64,000 nt of DNA from assembly GCF_963676685.1 (NCBI RefSeq), contig NC_092354.1:38720193-38784192 (forward strand), read 5' to 3'. The DNA comes from Mytilus edulis. Lineage: Eukaryota > Mollusca > Bivalvia > Mytilida > Mytilidae. Below are positions 1 to 9,981 of this stretch, piece by piece. Each line of letters opens with the position of its first letter. Position 1 is the stretch's first letter. The notes beneath the pieces were generated by a model. The model made no database searches, was not told the DNA's origin, and saw only the letters and a program-made list of their open reading frames with translations. The translations under genes and the position numbers were made by a program.

Positions 1-174
1 CTAATGCATTCTTAATAGGTCGAAAATTAATCTGTCTTCTGACTTGTTTGAACTGAATTTGATTAATTTTTATCAGATTTTGCATATGATATCATGTTAA
101 AATTAACAACAATCTTGAGTAGTTTAGCTTTACCTTTTTTAATCTGAGAAAAAACTAACATTTCATTTTTCAGA
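1..174 (+). other. Upstream of transposase ORF; possible intron end
   Basis: AT-rich sequence without an ORF. It ends in a pyrimidine-rich tract followed by CAG (about 155-173), directly before the ATG at 175. This looks like a splice acceptor, so the ORF that follows may be a 3' exon whose 5' exon lies outside the window. Confidence 0.35.
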
Positions 175-2202
175 ATGCATGCTTCTGAATCAAAAGAAAG
201 AAGAAAAAGATACAAGAAAGCATGGATGCATGGGGCACGTTCTGTTCAAAGAAAAAGATGTCGTGAAATTGGTTCCAGTGACTCTGAGGATGAAAATCAA
301 TACAGTAACATGCATGTTAACACAGGAGAAAATTCTAGTATTTCTTCTTCAAAATCAAATTATGAGTCAAACATACATGTACATGAAGATCAGGGAATCT
401 TGAGTGATGATGAAATGGTAGCTTGTGAAAATGATTCAATTTCTGACAGTAACCAAGTTTCGCAAAGTGAGTCAGAATTATGGAATGCAATTGATCAACA
501 TATCGTCATATCATCTGATTCAGAGGATAATTCAGAAATTCCAAATCAGGAGTTATTGTCAAAACTATTACCTTCCTGGGTTAATGAAAACAATATTTCA
601 CACAATTCAACTGATAAGCTGCTTAAGATGTTAAAATTTATTGGATTAAAACAATTACCAGCAACAGCTAGAAGTCTTTTAAAAACTAAACGTCATGTTG
701 ATACCAAAAAAGTATCAGGAATGGATTATTTTTACTTTGGGATAGAAGAAGGTATTGTTGACAACTTAAAAAAATATCCAGAAAAATTGCAAGAAAATGT
801 CCAACAAATAGATATTTGTTTTAATATAGATGGTCTGCCTCTTTTTAAAAGTTCTCGAACATCATTGTGGCCGATATTATGTGGGTTATCGCTAGAAAAA
901 TATCCAGTAGCAGTATTTCCCGTTGCATTATGCTTAGGTCAAAGCAAGCCAAAAGATTTGAATTTCATGAATGATGCAATTGAAGAACTTCAAAGGTTGA
1001 ATGGCAACGGGTTTCAGTTTAAAGAAAGAACTATTCAAATAAAAATATGTAGCTTTATTTGTGATGCTCCTGCCAAAGCAATGATAAAAAATGTTAAATT
1101 ATATTCAGGTTATTATGGATGTGATAAATGTACCCAAACTGGAGTATGGAATGGTAGAATAACATATCAGGAAATTGACACTGCACAGCCTCGCACTGAT
1201 ATATCATTCAGGAGTCAATCACAACCTGAACATCATCATGGTAACACACCACTAACAAATCTGCCAATAGACATGACTAAAGCATTTCCAGTTGATTACA
1301 TGCATCAAACATGTTTAGGGGTCATGAAGAGACTGTTGTTACTTTGGTTAAGAGGTAAAAGAGACTTTAAATTGTCTGCACAAAATAAAGATCAAATAAG
1401 TTTTAAGTTGTTACAACTTCGAAAAGCTATACCCAGTGTATTTGCCCGAAAACCAAGAAGTCTTGATGATGTAGACCGATGGAAAGCCACTGAATATCGC
1501 CAATTTCTCTTATATACTGGAAAAATTGTGTTGAAAGATATCCTAAGACCAGAACTATACTCTCATTTTATGACTTTAAGTGTTGGGATAGGAATTATTG
1601 TTTCTCCAGAACTATCTAAGAACCACCAGATGTATGCAGAAAATCTGCTTAAATTCTTTATAGCACAGGGAAGAGAAATTTATGGCCCTGAATTTCTAGT
1701 GTACAATGTGCACAGTATGATGCATATTGCTGATGATGTGAAAAATCTTGGACATCTTGACAAATTTAGTGCATTTCCGTATGAAAACTATATGCAGAAA
1801 CTGAAAAAAGCAGTTCATTCTGGAAAATGTCCTCTAATTCAAATAATCAAAAGAATTTTTGAAATGAAAAATGAGACAAAATGTTTTGTTGATCAAGAAA
1901 AAAAAATAGTAAATAAGAAGCCGAACAATTCTTATATATTAGATAACCAAAATGGCTGTGAAGTCATTGAATTGACAAATGAACAACATACTGACGGTAC
2001 TGATTTAGTTTTATGTCGAATTCATAGGCGTTCTGAGCCAATCTTTATTGAACCCTGTGACTCAAGAATTTTAGGTGCCATGAAATGTCATCGTCGGCAT
2101 ACTGTCATGAAGAAAATATCTATAAGTCAACTAGAAAGAAAGGCAATCATGATTGAAAAAGGTCTTGAATCTGTTTTCCTAGCAGTTCTGCATGAATTTT
2201 AG
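175..2202 (+). CDS. CACTA/EnSpm (Tnp2-like) transposase, intact ORF
   Basis: A 675-aa ORF opening with ATG just after a splice-acceptor-like tract. The first 130 residues are acidic and Ser/Asn-rich (low complexity). The folded part (about 130-560) resembles animal proteins related to the Tnp2 transposase of CACTA/EnSpm DNA transposons. Seen here: an IDGLPLFKSS block near residue 220 followed by WPILCGL, a second Asp block ICDAP near 300, a GCDKC Cys pair near 315, and FPVDYMHQTCLGVMKRLL near 370. In this family the two Asp blocks are thought to belong to the DDE/D active site. The reading frame is open, so the copy may be recent. I could not identify the CACTA-type termini, so the limits of the element are unknown. 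It lies outside the tRNA array. A domesticated host gene is the alternative. Confidence 0.6.
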   Translation: MHASESKERRKRYKKAWMHGARSVQRKRCREIGSSDSEDENQYSNMHVNTGENSSISSSKSNYESNIHVHEDQGILSDDEMVACENDSISDSNQVSQSESELWNAIDQHIVISSDSEDNSEIPNQELLSKLLPSWVNENNISHNSTDKLLKMLKFIGLKQLPATARSLLKTKRHVDTKKVSGMDYFYFGIEEGIVDNLKKYPEKLQENVQQIDICFNIDGLPLFKSSRTSLWPILCGLSLEKYPVAVFPVALCLGQSKPKDLNFMNDAIEELQRLNGNGFQFKERTIQIKICSFICDAPAKAMIKNVKLYSGYYGCDKCTQTGVWNGRITYQEIDTAQPRTDISFRSQSQPEHHHGNTPLTNLPIDMTKAFPVDYMHQTCLGVMKRLLLLWLRGKRDFKLSAQNKDQISFKLLQLRKAIPSVFARKPRSLDDVDRWKATEYRQFLLYTGKIVLKDILRPELYSHFMTLSVGIGIIVSPELSKNHQMYAENLLKFFIAQGREIYGPEFLVYNVHSMMHIADDVKNLGHLDKFSAFPYENYMQKLKKAVHSGKCPLIQIIKRIFEMKNETKCFVDQEKKIVNKKPNNSYILDNQNGCEVIELTNEQHTDGTDLVLCRIHRRSEPIFIEPCDSRILGAMKCHRRHTVMKKISISQLERKAIMIEKGLESVFLAVLHEF

Positions 2203-2559
2203 TCATTTAAATGTGTAAGTAGAAGTACATTGTACTTATAACTAAAAGATTTAGTTGTTAATGCATTGCATGTACATTTGTGCATAACACTAGTTAAAAC
2301 TTACATGTACATGTATGTGATCTTGATTTGAAGTTAGAAAAAAATGTTTGTACTAGATGCGTATAAATTTATTTATCAGTCAGTGATAATGATTGGGTCA
2401 AGTTCTTTCAAGTATTAATGAACTACAAATATTAGGCAATACATTTAAATTTGATAAGTAATTTTGCTCAATCATTTACATTTAGTAAGATATTAATGTT
2501 TTTTTTAACTTGACATTAATTATGGTATCTACTGTCCAGTTTCAATGATACAGCTCCCT
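2203..2559. other. Left flank of the tRNA array
   Basis: AT-rich, non-coding. Holds the 3' flank of the transposase ORF. Identity to the array units starts at about 2560 (AAAACTAAAGC), which sets the left edge of the array. Confidence 0.6.
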
Positions 2560-2569
2560 AAAACTAAAG

Positions 2570-2641
2570 CTCCGATGCCGGGAATCGAACCCGGGCCGTC
2601 TGGGTGAAAACCAGAAATCCTAACCACTAGACCACATCGGA
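2570..2641 (-). tRNA. tRNA-Glu-TTC: tRNA-Glu (TTC), first array copy
   Basis: Reverse complement folds as a 72-nt cloverleaf: acceptor TCCGATG/CATCGGA, D arm with AGTGGTTA, anticodon stem TCTGG/CCAGA around a loop with TTC, T arm CCGGG-TTCGATT-CCCGG. The internal A box (TGGTCTAGTGG) and B box (GGTTCGATTCC) are intact and no CCA is encoded. This copy has only a TTTT terminator (2560-2563 read on minus), where later type A copies have TTTTT, because the array edge cuts in here. Confidence 0.96.
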
Positions 2642-2680
2642 CTTAGTATAACTACCTTAATTTAAGCTACATATAAGCAA
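2642..2680 (-). promoter_or_regulatory. TATA-like upstream element of tRNA-Glu (type A)
   Basis: On the minus strand TATATG lies at 2675-2670, that is -34 to -29 from the tRNA 5' end. The adjoining stretch (CTTAGTATAACTA and TTAAGCTA on plus) is kept in type B units, where the spacers otherwise differ. This position suits TBP/TFIIIB contact upstream of a Pol III gene. The role is inferred from conservation and spacing. Confidence 0.55.
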
Positions 2681-3208
2681 GGTCAAGAATAGTTGATTAC
2701 TTTGCTTAAACCATGTTTGTGTCAACATATGATTTGATAACTGTGAGGTGAGAGTCTGCGTGAAAGTATGTTATTTCAAAGTTAATCCTTTCTACCTTTC
2801 TTATCCACACTTAAAGCAGTAATGCTTTGAAAGTGTTTTTGTTCGATCTAAAAAAAAAAAAAATCTCGACGGCATTGGTAATGTACAGGTAGTTTGTCGG
2901 CAAAACCTTCCAACCTGAAATTTATGTACAGTGGACGCGTAATTAATGTTCATTCACAGAATTGGATTAATTAACCACTCCCCCTTTTTACATCTTAATT
3001 TTCATTGTGAAGCGGTTTCATTTAAATAAGACGCGAAACCGCCGGCATACTAAGCATAGCATTTGAGTCGCGAGATTATGTCGCAGATTACCAATTGAAT
3101 AAGTACTAAATGCCCGTCGATTTTCTCTTGTCAAACATGTTTTTCGTGTTTCTACATGTTGTACCGACAATAATGTATAATAAACATGCCATCTATCATA
3201 CATACCAT

Positions 3209-3268
3209 GTAACACGTGGTAATCATGTACTGTCCTTATATGATCGAGTTAGATATCTTGGGTTATAA
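3209..3268 (+). promoter_or_regulatory. Upstream element of tRNA-Gly (type A): TATATG at -32
   Basis: TATATG at 3237-3242 is -32 to -27 from the tRNA-Gly start, inside the block CCTTATATGATC shared with type B. A CACGTG hexamer at 3213-3218 is also shared, though its distance to the gene differs between unit types (-56 here, -43 in B). Fixed TATA spacing in diverged units suggests function. Confidence 0.55.
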
Positions 3269-3339
3269 GCATCGGTGGTTCATTGGTAGAATGCTCGCCT
3301 GCCACGCGGGCGGCCCGGGTTCGATTCCCGGCCGATGCA
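3269..3339 (+). tRNA. tRNA-Gly-GCC: tRNA-Gly (GCC), G15T variant
   Basis: 71-nt cloverleaf: acceptor GCATCGG/CCGATGC plus A, anticodon stem CTCGC/GCGGG with GCC in the loop, T arm CCGGG-TTCGATT-CCCGG. Followed by TTTCTTTTTT, a Pol III terminator. Differs from the other copies by TTCATTGG in place of TTCAGTGG, so G15 in the A box is T. This may weaken the Levitt pair and transcription. Confidence 0.9.
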
Positions 3340-3670
3340 TTTCTTTTTTCGTATCTTTGCCACTTTCTAATGTACCAACTGGCAATGAAGAATGAGGAAT
3401 GCAAAGCATTACAGTTTCAATACTTAACAATAATGGACGTTTGTTTGAAATGTGCGACGGTGTTACAACATTTAAAGAACTACTACGGTCTTTTTTGAAA
3501 GTGTTCGTTTACAAATTTATGTCAATCAAAGGATGAATTATTTTCTTTGTCAGATGAAAGTCAGAAAGGTCTTAACTAAATAATCTCCTCATCTGAAACT
3601 CAACTTTTTTTCCCCTTAATGGCATGTATTACAACAACAGTAATGTGATAAAGATGACCAAAAACTAAAG

Positions 3671-3742
3671 CTCCGATGCCGGGAATCGAACCCGGGCCGT
3701 CTGGGTGAAAACCAGAAATCCTAACCACTAGACCACATCGGA
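3671..3742 (-). tRNA. tRNA-Glu-TTC: tRNA-Glu (TTC)
   Basis: Same sequence as the copy at 2570-2641. Terminator TTTTT on minus (plus AAAAA just before AACTAAAGC). TATA-like box at about -30 retained. Confidence 0.96.
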
Positions 3743-4366
3743 CTTAGTATAACTACCTTAATTTAAGCTACATATAAGCAAGGTCAAGAATAGTTGATTA
3801 CTTTGCTTAAACCATGTTTGTGTCAACATATGATTTGATAACTGTGAGGTGAGAGTCTTCGTGAAAGTATGTTATTTCAAAGTTAATCCTTTCTACCTTT
3901 CTTATCCACACTTAAAGCAGTAATGCTTTGAAAGTGTTTTTTGTTCGATCTAAAAAAAAAAATCTCACGGCATTGGTAATGTACAGGTAGTTTGTCGGCA
4001 AAACCTTCCAACCTGAAATTTATGTACAGTGGACGCGTAATTAATGTTCATTCACAGAATTGGATTAATTAACCACTCCCCCTTTTTACGTCTTAATTTT
4101 CATTGTGAAGCGGTTTCATTTAAATAAGACGCGAAACCGCCGGCATACTAAGCATAGCATTTGAGTCGCGAGATTATGTCGCAGATTACCAATTGAATAA
4201 GTACTAAATGCCCGTCGATTTTCTCTTGTCAAACATGTTTTTCGTGTTTCTACATGTTGTACCGACAATGTTGTATGATAAACATGCCATCTATCATACA
4301 TACCATGTAACACGTGGTAATCATGTACTGTCCTTATATGATCGAGTTAGACATCTTGGGTTATAA

Positions 4367-4437
4367 GCATCGGTGGCTCAGTGGTAGAATGCTCGCCTGC
4401 CACGCGGGCGGCCCGGGTTCGATTCCCGGCCGATGCA
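4367..4437 (+). tRNA. tRNA-Gly-GCC: tRNA-Gly (GCC), T11C variant
   Basis: Full-length cloverleaf with terminator. Differs from consensus by GGCTCAG in place of GGTTCAG, which puts a C-A mismatch at pair 11-24 of the D stem. Anticodon and B box intact. Confidence 0.93.
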
Positions 4438-4768
4438 TTTCTTTTTTCGTATCTTTGCCACTTTCTAATGTACCAACTGGCAATGAAGAATGAGGAATGC
4501 AAAGCATTACAGTTTCAATACTTAACAATAATGGACGTTTGTTTGAAATGTGCGACGGTGTTACAACATTTAAAGAACTACTACGGTCTTTTTTGAAAGT
4601 GTTCGTTTACAAATCTATGTCAATCAAAGGATGAATTATTTTCTTTGTCAGATGAAAGTCAGAAAGGTCTTAACTAAATAATCTCCTCATCTGAAACTCA
4701 ACTTTTTTTCCCCTTAATGGCATGTATTACAACAACAGTAATGTGATAAAGATGACCAAAAACTAAAG

Positions 4769-4840
4769 CTCCGATGCCGGGAATCGAACCCGGGCCGTCT
4801 GGGTGAAAACCAGAAATCCTAACCACTAGACCACATCGGA
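4769..4840 (-). tRNA. tRNA-Glu-TTC: tRNA-Glu (TTC)
   Basis: Consensus sequence, internal promoters and TTTTT terminator intact. Confidence 0.96.
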
Positions 4841-5471
4841 CTTAGTATAACTACCTTAATTTAAGCTACATATAAGCAAGGTCAAGAATAGTTGATTACT
4901 TTGCTTAAACCATGTTTGTGTCAACATATGATTTGATAACTGTGAGGTGAGAGTCTTCGTGAAAGTATGTTATTTCAAAGTTAATCCTTTCTACCTTTCT
5001 TATCCACACTTAAAGCAGTAATGCTTTGAAAGTGTTTTTTGTTCGATCTAAAAAAAAAAAAAAAAAATCTCACGGCATTGGTAATGTACAGGTAGTTTGT
5101 CGGCAAAACCTTCCAACCTGAAATTTATGTACAGTGGACGCGTAATTAATGTTCATTCACAGAATTGGATTAATTAACCACTCCCCCTTTTTACATCTTA
5201 ATTTTCATTGTGAAGCGGTTTCATTTAAATAAGACGCGAAACCGCCGGCATACTAAGCATAGCATTTGAGTCGCGAGATTATGTCGCAGATTACCAATTG
5301 AATAAGTACTAAATGCCCGTCGATTTTCTCTTGTCAAACATGTTTTTCGTGTTTCTACATGTTGTACCGACAATAATGTATAATAAACATGCCATCTATC
5401 ATACATACCATGTAACACGTGGTAATCATGTACTGTCCTTATATGATCGAGTTAGACATCTTGGGTTATAA

Positions 5472-5542
5472 GCATCGGTGGTTCAGTGGTAGAATGCTCG
5501 CCTGCCACGCGGGCGGCCCGGGTTCGATTCCCGGCCGATGCA
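5472..5542 (+). tRNA. tRNA-Gly-GCC: tRNA-Gly (GCC)
   Basis: Consensus sequence of the array, followed by TTTCTTTTTTC. First fully consensus tRNA-Gly from the left edge. Confidence 0.96.
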
Positions 5543-5836
5543 TTTCTTTTTTCTTATCTTTGCCACTTTCTAATGTACCAACTGGCAATGAAGAATGAGG
5601 AATGCAAAGCATTACAGTTTCAATACTAAACAATAATGGACGTTTGTTTGAAATGTGCGACGGTGTTACAACATTTAAAGAACTACTACGGTCTTTTTTG
5701 AAAGTCTTCGTTTACAAATCTATGTCAATCAAAGGATGAATTATTTTCTTTGTCAGATGAAAGTCAGACAGGTCTTAACTAAATAATCTCCTCATCTGAA
5801 ACTCAACTTTTTTCCCCCTTAATGGCATGTATTACA

Positions 5837-5925
5837 ACAACAGTAATGTGATAAAGATGACCAAAAACTAAAGCTCCGATGCCGGGAATCGAACCCGGGC
5901 CGTCTGGGTGAAAACCAGAAATCCT
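5837..5925. repeat. 89-bp target site duplication, copy at LINE 3' end
   Basis: Identical to 11929-12017. Runs from 37 bp beyond the tRNA-Glu 3' end to the insertion point inside the gene. Much longer than the roughly 7-20 bp usual for L1-type insertions. Because array units are near-identical here, exchange between units cannot be excluded. Confidence 0.75.
5874..5925 (-). pseudogene. 3' part of tRNA-Glu cut by LINE insertion
   Basis: Holds the anticodon arm, T arm and 3' acceptor strand of tRNA-Glu, but the 5' 21 nt (acceptor 5' strand, D arm, A box) are absent because the LINE poly(A) end abuts at 5926. The break is between GGTTA and GGATTTC of the tRNA strand. The full gene survives at 11966-12037 on the far side of the LINE. 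Confidence 0.93.
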
Positions 5926-6076
5926 TTTTTTTTTTTTATCTTTATTAAAATCAAACATCATATAATACAAATAAAACAAAATATAAAATCAATTGTCCTT
6001 GATTGTTCTCAATATATACTATATACTATACTTTGTATTCACAATACTGTTAATTTACATTTCAGGTACACAATTA

Positions 6077-9000
6077 TTACAATTTAAAGACTAGAACATT
6101 GTCTGTTTCTTCTAACAACGGGTTATCCATTACAAACTTTTTTTGAAATATATGACTCATATTATGACATCGACAGAGATAGACATACATATATGTTACA
6201 TAATGTTTTAATGTATATTGAAATAACTTAATCAAATTTACATTAGAATAACCACTATTCAACAAATTTCTCCTTCTGAAGATACAATATCTGGCAACAG
6301 ACATAAAAAAATTAAGAAAAGAATCATTTACACCTTTCATATGCCATCGCAATCCCAAAATCAATAATTCCTCACTTCTTACTAAACTGATCTTATCTGA
6401 ATCACAGTTTTCAAATATTCTAACCAATAAAGATGACAAATAATTATGAAAATCTTCAAGTTGATCACAATTCATAAATATATGCAGGATGTCTTCCTTT
6501 TCACTGCAACATACTTTACAGATATTATCATCAACTAAGCCTATCTTTTGAAGTTTTACATTAGTAAAAATACAGTTATGCAACACCTTAAAGTCTAACT
6601 CAACTAAATTAGAAGGTTTCCAATACATATTGACATGTTCCCATATTTTACTGAATGCTTCAGAAGTCACATCAAATTCTGATTTCCATAACTCAATACC
6701 AACAGGTTCTTCAACAATATTCTCCAACATAATAGTATATAATGTTTTAGTACTACATAATTTCAAATCATAATGCACATTTTTACAAATAATTGAAATG
6801 TCTATTGTTCTTGGTATAGATATTCTGTGAATATCAGAGTTCACTGTGTTTTTCCATTCTACAGGTATAACATTCAACAAATTTCTATATCTATCAATTA
6901 CATATTGTACATTAACATCTTCATATACAATTTGAATCATTTCAACTATAGCATGATCTGGCAAGAAACCAGTTTTTACTTCAAAGCATATATCTTTGAG
7001 ACAAACAATACCAGCACCTATAAAATCGTGCCATACAATTGTTCTATTATTAAGTACAATATTTGGATTAACAAACAAAGGCTGGTCATAAACATTTTCT
7101 ACAGACAATGGAAACTCTATATTTTTCCTTATACAATTCAATGCTTGAAAAAATTCCTGATAAACAACAGGAAGTTTTTTCAATTCACAATTTGGTATCA
7201 CTGTATAAAAAACATTATGACAAAGTTTCATTTCATAAATTGAGGAAACAAAATACTTAAATGTGTATTTCCATAACACTTGATATTCATCATCTAACAA
7301 TCTACCTAAAAATTTTAGCCTGAAAGCATATATTTTACATTTGATATCATCAACATTTAAACCACCTCTACTTTTATCATCTATTATACAGTTGTATTTT
7401 ACTAAATGACATCCATTTTTCCATATAAAATTCAGACAAAGTCTTTTGATCTCTATATAAGCCCATTCAGGTAATGCAGTAACAAACAATGCGTACCAAA
7501 ATTTAGATAACATCAGTGAATTAATTACGCTAACCCTGCCATGTATAGTTAATCTTCTCAATAACCATAAGTTGAGAAGAGATTTTATCTGAACTATTTT
7601 ATTTTTCCAATTCATTTCATCACACATTTTTCTATTTTTTCCAATAAAAACTCCTAACAGTTGAAAATAATCTTCACAAACTTTAAGACCAATATGATCT
7701 TTTTCTACTACAGATAAAGTACCAGTACCTAAACATATTATCTCTGACTTTTGTCTGTTTATTTTAGCACCTGTTGCTTTGCTATACAAATCAAATTCCT
7801 TAAACACTTCAGGAATTGATTCCTTATTACATAAAGATAATGTAGTATCATCTGCATGCTGATAAATTAATCCCTCTTTATCACAATTAGGGACTTTTAT
7901 ACCTTTGATTTTGTCATTTTTAACAATTCTACAATGTAAAGGTTCAGCAGCAAGAACATATAACAATGCACTTATTGGGCAGCCTTGTCTAATACCATTT
8001 TTAATATGAAAATAGTTTGTCAAAAATCCATTACATTTTACAGCACTATTAATACCATTATAAAATATTTCAATCCATTTTACAAATCTATCACCAAATC
8101 CATATTTTCTTAACACATATAACAAATATTTATGACTCACTCTGTCAAATGCTTTTTCCTGATCTAATTTCATTATATACCCTTCAAGTTCATCTTTTTC
8201 AATAAGTTCTATAATATCTCTTACATTTGCAATATTATTTGATATATCCCTACCAATAATACAGCATGTTTGATCATTAGATACAATCTTAGGTAACACT
8301 ACCTTAAATCTATTTGCCATTATCCTGGCTAATATTTTATAATCAACCTGTAGTAATGAAATAGGTCTATAATTTTTCAAAGACTTTTTATCACCTTTCT
8401 TTTTATATATAAGACTAATCACTCCACATTTCATAGATCTGCCTAAAACCCCTTCTTTTTCAATAACATTAAACAAATCAAATAAAACATTTCTGAGTTC
8501 ATTATAAAATTGACAGTAAAACTCAACTGTGAGACCATCAGACCCTGGACTTTTATTTTTTGACATTTGATTTATTGCTTTAAAAATTTCTTCATGTGAA
8601 ATATCAGCATCACAAAAATTACAATCATTGTCATCTATTTTTGTATCTACACTATCTAACAATTCTGACATTTTATCATTATCTGTATCTACACATGAGT
8701 ACAATTCTTTATAAAATTTATATTGTAAATCTAAAATACCTTCAGTAGCATAAACTGATTCATTATTTTCATTTAGTAATTCTTTTATAGAATTATTCTC
8801 TTGTTTATATTTCTCCAAATTTAAAAAATACTTTGTACATTTATCTGACTCAACAGCCCAAATAGCTTTTGATCTGAATACTGCACCTCTACATTTTTCT
8901 AATTCATATGCTGACAACTCAAGTTTCAAATTTTCTAACTTAGCTACATCAACATCTACACCACAAGCAGCTTTTTCACATAAAAAATTGATCTGCCTTT

Positions 9001-9979
9001 CTAATCTATAAAAATCTCTTCTATTTTCTTTTGCCATTTTAGAAGAAAAAATTTGAGAATATCTCTTTATTTTATATTTAAGATTATCCCACCAAATCAT
9101 TAAATCTTTATTATACAATTCATTTTCTTTTTCATCAGAAATAATTTCTTTTACTCTCCTTACATATTCTTCATTACATAATAATGTATTATTGAGGACC
9201 CACAATCCAGGACCTCTTTCAATATTACTACAGTTAAAATTCATAATTACAAACGAATGATCACTTAAACTAGTAGTATTATAATATACATTCTGAACAT
9301 AAGAAGATAACTTTTTATTTACAAGGAAATAATCAATTCTACTTTGTTGTAATTCTCCATTACAAATTCTTTTCCATGAAAATATTCTAGAACTTTTATT
9401 TCTAGTACGCCATACATCATACAAATTGTTATTTTCAATCAAGTCACATAATTTTTTACATGGTTCATCAATAACATGATTACTTTTACCACCTCTATCT
9501 AACATAGATAGAGAAGTATTAAAATCCCCACCAATTATCAAGTTATCTAACTTTTCAGTATACTGTTTAACAAAGTTAAAAAAGATAACTCTTTCAGCAT
9601 TAACATTTGGAGCATACAATGAAATTACATTAAACAATTGCCCATCTTCTTCATATGTTATATGAATAAATCTGCCATCAGAGTCTTTATATACACATTT
9701 TATCTTATTTTTAAAATAATTATTCACTAAAACAGCCACACCCCTTCTACCATGTAAACTGTTACTACAATATATATCACCTTCATATAGGTGTTTAACA
9801 CTATTTACATAAGCATCATCCCAAAATGTTTCTTGTAATAATACCATACTAAATTTTCTATCATGAATAATACTTATAAAATTCTCAAAATTAATTACAT
9901 TCTTTAAACCATTACAATTAAAAGAACAAATTACCACCATTGCAAAAAGAAAAACAATCTTGCATATAAACTTATCCAT
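6077..9979 (-). CDS. LINE ORF2: endonuclease and reverse transcriptase
   Basis: 1300 aa. An apurinic-type endonuclease (about 15-250) shows FNCNG near 20, LLQETFW (Glu near 50), GGDFN near 152 and SLSDHS near 240. The RT (about 510-760) shows YRPISL, LDQEKAFDRV near 605-614, RQGCPISALL near 664 and HADD near 708-711, in place of the usual YADD or FADD. A C-terminal Cys-His motif starts near 1154 (CKVCC then HIFMNC). No RNase H domain is seen, as usual for L1/Tx1. The endonuclease presumably nicks the plus strand of tRNA-Glu at GAAATCC/TAACC and the RT copies the RNA from that end. The start ATG lies 2 nt after the ORF1 stop (TAA AA ATG), suggesting reinitiation. Confidence 0.95.
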   Translation of the reverse strand: MDKFICKIVFLFAMVVICSFNCNGLKNVINFENFISIIHDRKFSMVLLQETFWDDAYVNSVKHLYEGDIYCSNSLHGRRGVAVLVNNYFKNKIKCVYKDSDGRFIHITYEEDGQLFNVISLYAPNVNAERVIFFNFVKQYTEKLDNLIIGGDFNTSLSMLDRGGKSNHVIDEPCKKLCDLIENNNLYDVWRTRNKSSRIFSWKRICNGELQQSRIDYFLVNKKLSSYVQNVYYNTTSLSDHSFVIMNFNCSNIERGPGLWVLNNTLLCNEEYVRRVKEIISDEKENELYNKDLMIWWDNLKYKIKRYSQIFSSKMAKENRRDFYRLERQINFLCEKAACGVDVDVAKLENLKLELSAYELEKCRGAVFRSKAIWAVESDKCTKYFLNLEKYKQENNSIKELLNENNESVYATEGILDLQYKFYKELYSCVDTDNDKMSELLDSVDTKIDDNDCNFCDADISHEEIFKAINQMSKNKSPGSDGLTVEFYCQFYNELRNVLFDLFNVIEKEGVLGRSMKCGVISLIYKKKGDKKSLKNYRPISLLQVDYKILARIMANRFKVVLPKIVSNDQTCCIIGRDISNNIANVRDIIELIEKDELEGYIMKLDQEKAFDRVSHKYLLYVLRKYGFGDRFVKWIEIFYNGINSAVKCNGFLTNYFHIKNGIRQGCPISALLYVLAAEPLHCRIVKNDKIKGIKVPNCDKEGLIYQHADDTTLSLCNKESIPEVFKEFDLYSKATGAKINRQKSEIICLGTGTLSVVEKDHIGLKVCEDYFQLLGVFIGKNRKMCDEMNWKNKIVQIKSLLNLWLLRRLTIHGRVSVINSLMLSKFWYALFVTALPEWAYIEIKRLCLNFIWKNGCHLVKYNCIIDDKSRGGLNVDDIKCKIYAFRLKFLGRLLDDEYQVLWKYTFKYFVSSIYEMKLCHNVFYTVIPNCELKKLPVVYQEFFQALNCIRKNIEFPLSVENVYDQPLFVNPNIVLNNRTIVWHDFIGAGIVCLKDICFEVKTGFLPDHAIVEMIQIVYEDVNVQYVIDRYRNLLNVIPVEWKNTVNSDIHRISIPRTIDISIICKNVHYDLKLCSTKTLYTIMLENIVEEPVGIELWKSEFDVTSEAFSKIWEHVNMYWKPSNLVELDFKVLHNCIFTNVKLQKIGLVDDNICKVCCSEKEDILHIFMNCDQLEDFHNYLSSLLVRIFENCDSDKISLVRSEELLILGLRWHMKGVNDSFLNFFMSVARYCIFRRRNLLNSGYSNVNLIKLFQYTLKHYVTYMYVYLCRCHNMSHIFQKKFVMDNPLLEETDNVLVFKL

Positions 9980-9981
9980 TT

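Larger units (their letters stand above)
2560..5925. repeat. Tandem tRNA array, type A block 1
   Basis: Three head-to-tail units of about 1100 bp (tRNA-Glu starts spaced 1101, 1098 and 1105 bp). Each holds tRNA-Glu on minus and tRNA-Gly on plus, with about 627 bp between the two 5' ends and about 330 bp between the two 3' ends. Units differ by scattered substitutions and by the length of an A-run near 2850, 3955 and 5050. The block stops where the LINE at 5926 interrupts the fourth tRNA-Glu. Confidence 0.95.

Noticed and set aside
3018-3215. Repeated 65-71 aa ORFs in type A units
   Set aside because: They lie in spacer or read through tRNA-Gly; repetition comes from the tandem array, not from protein constraint.
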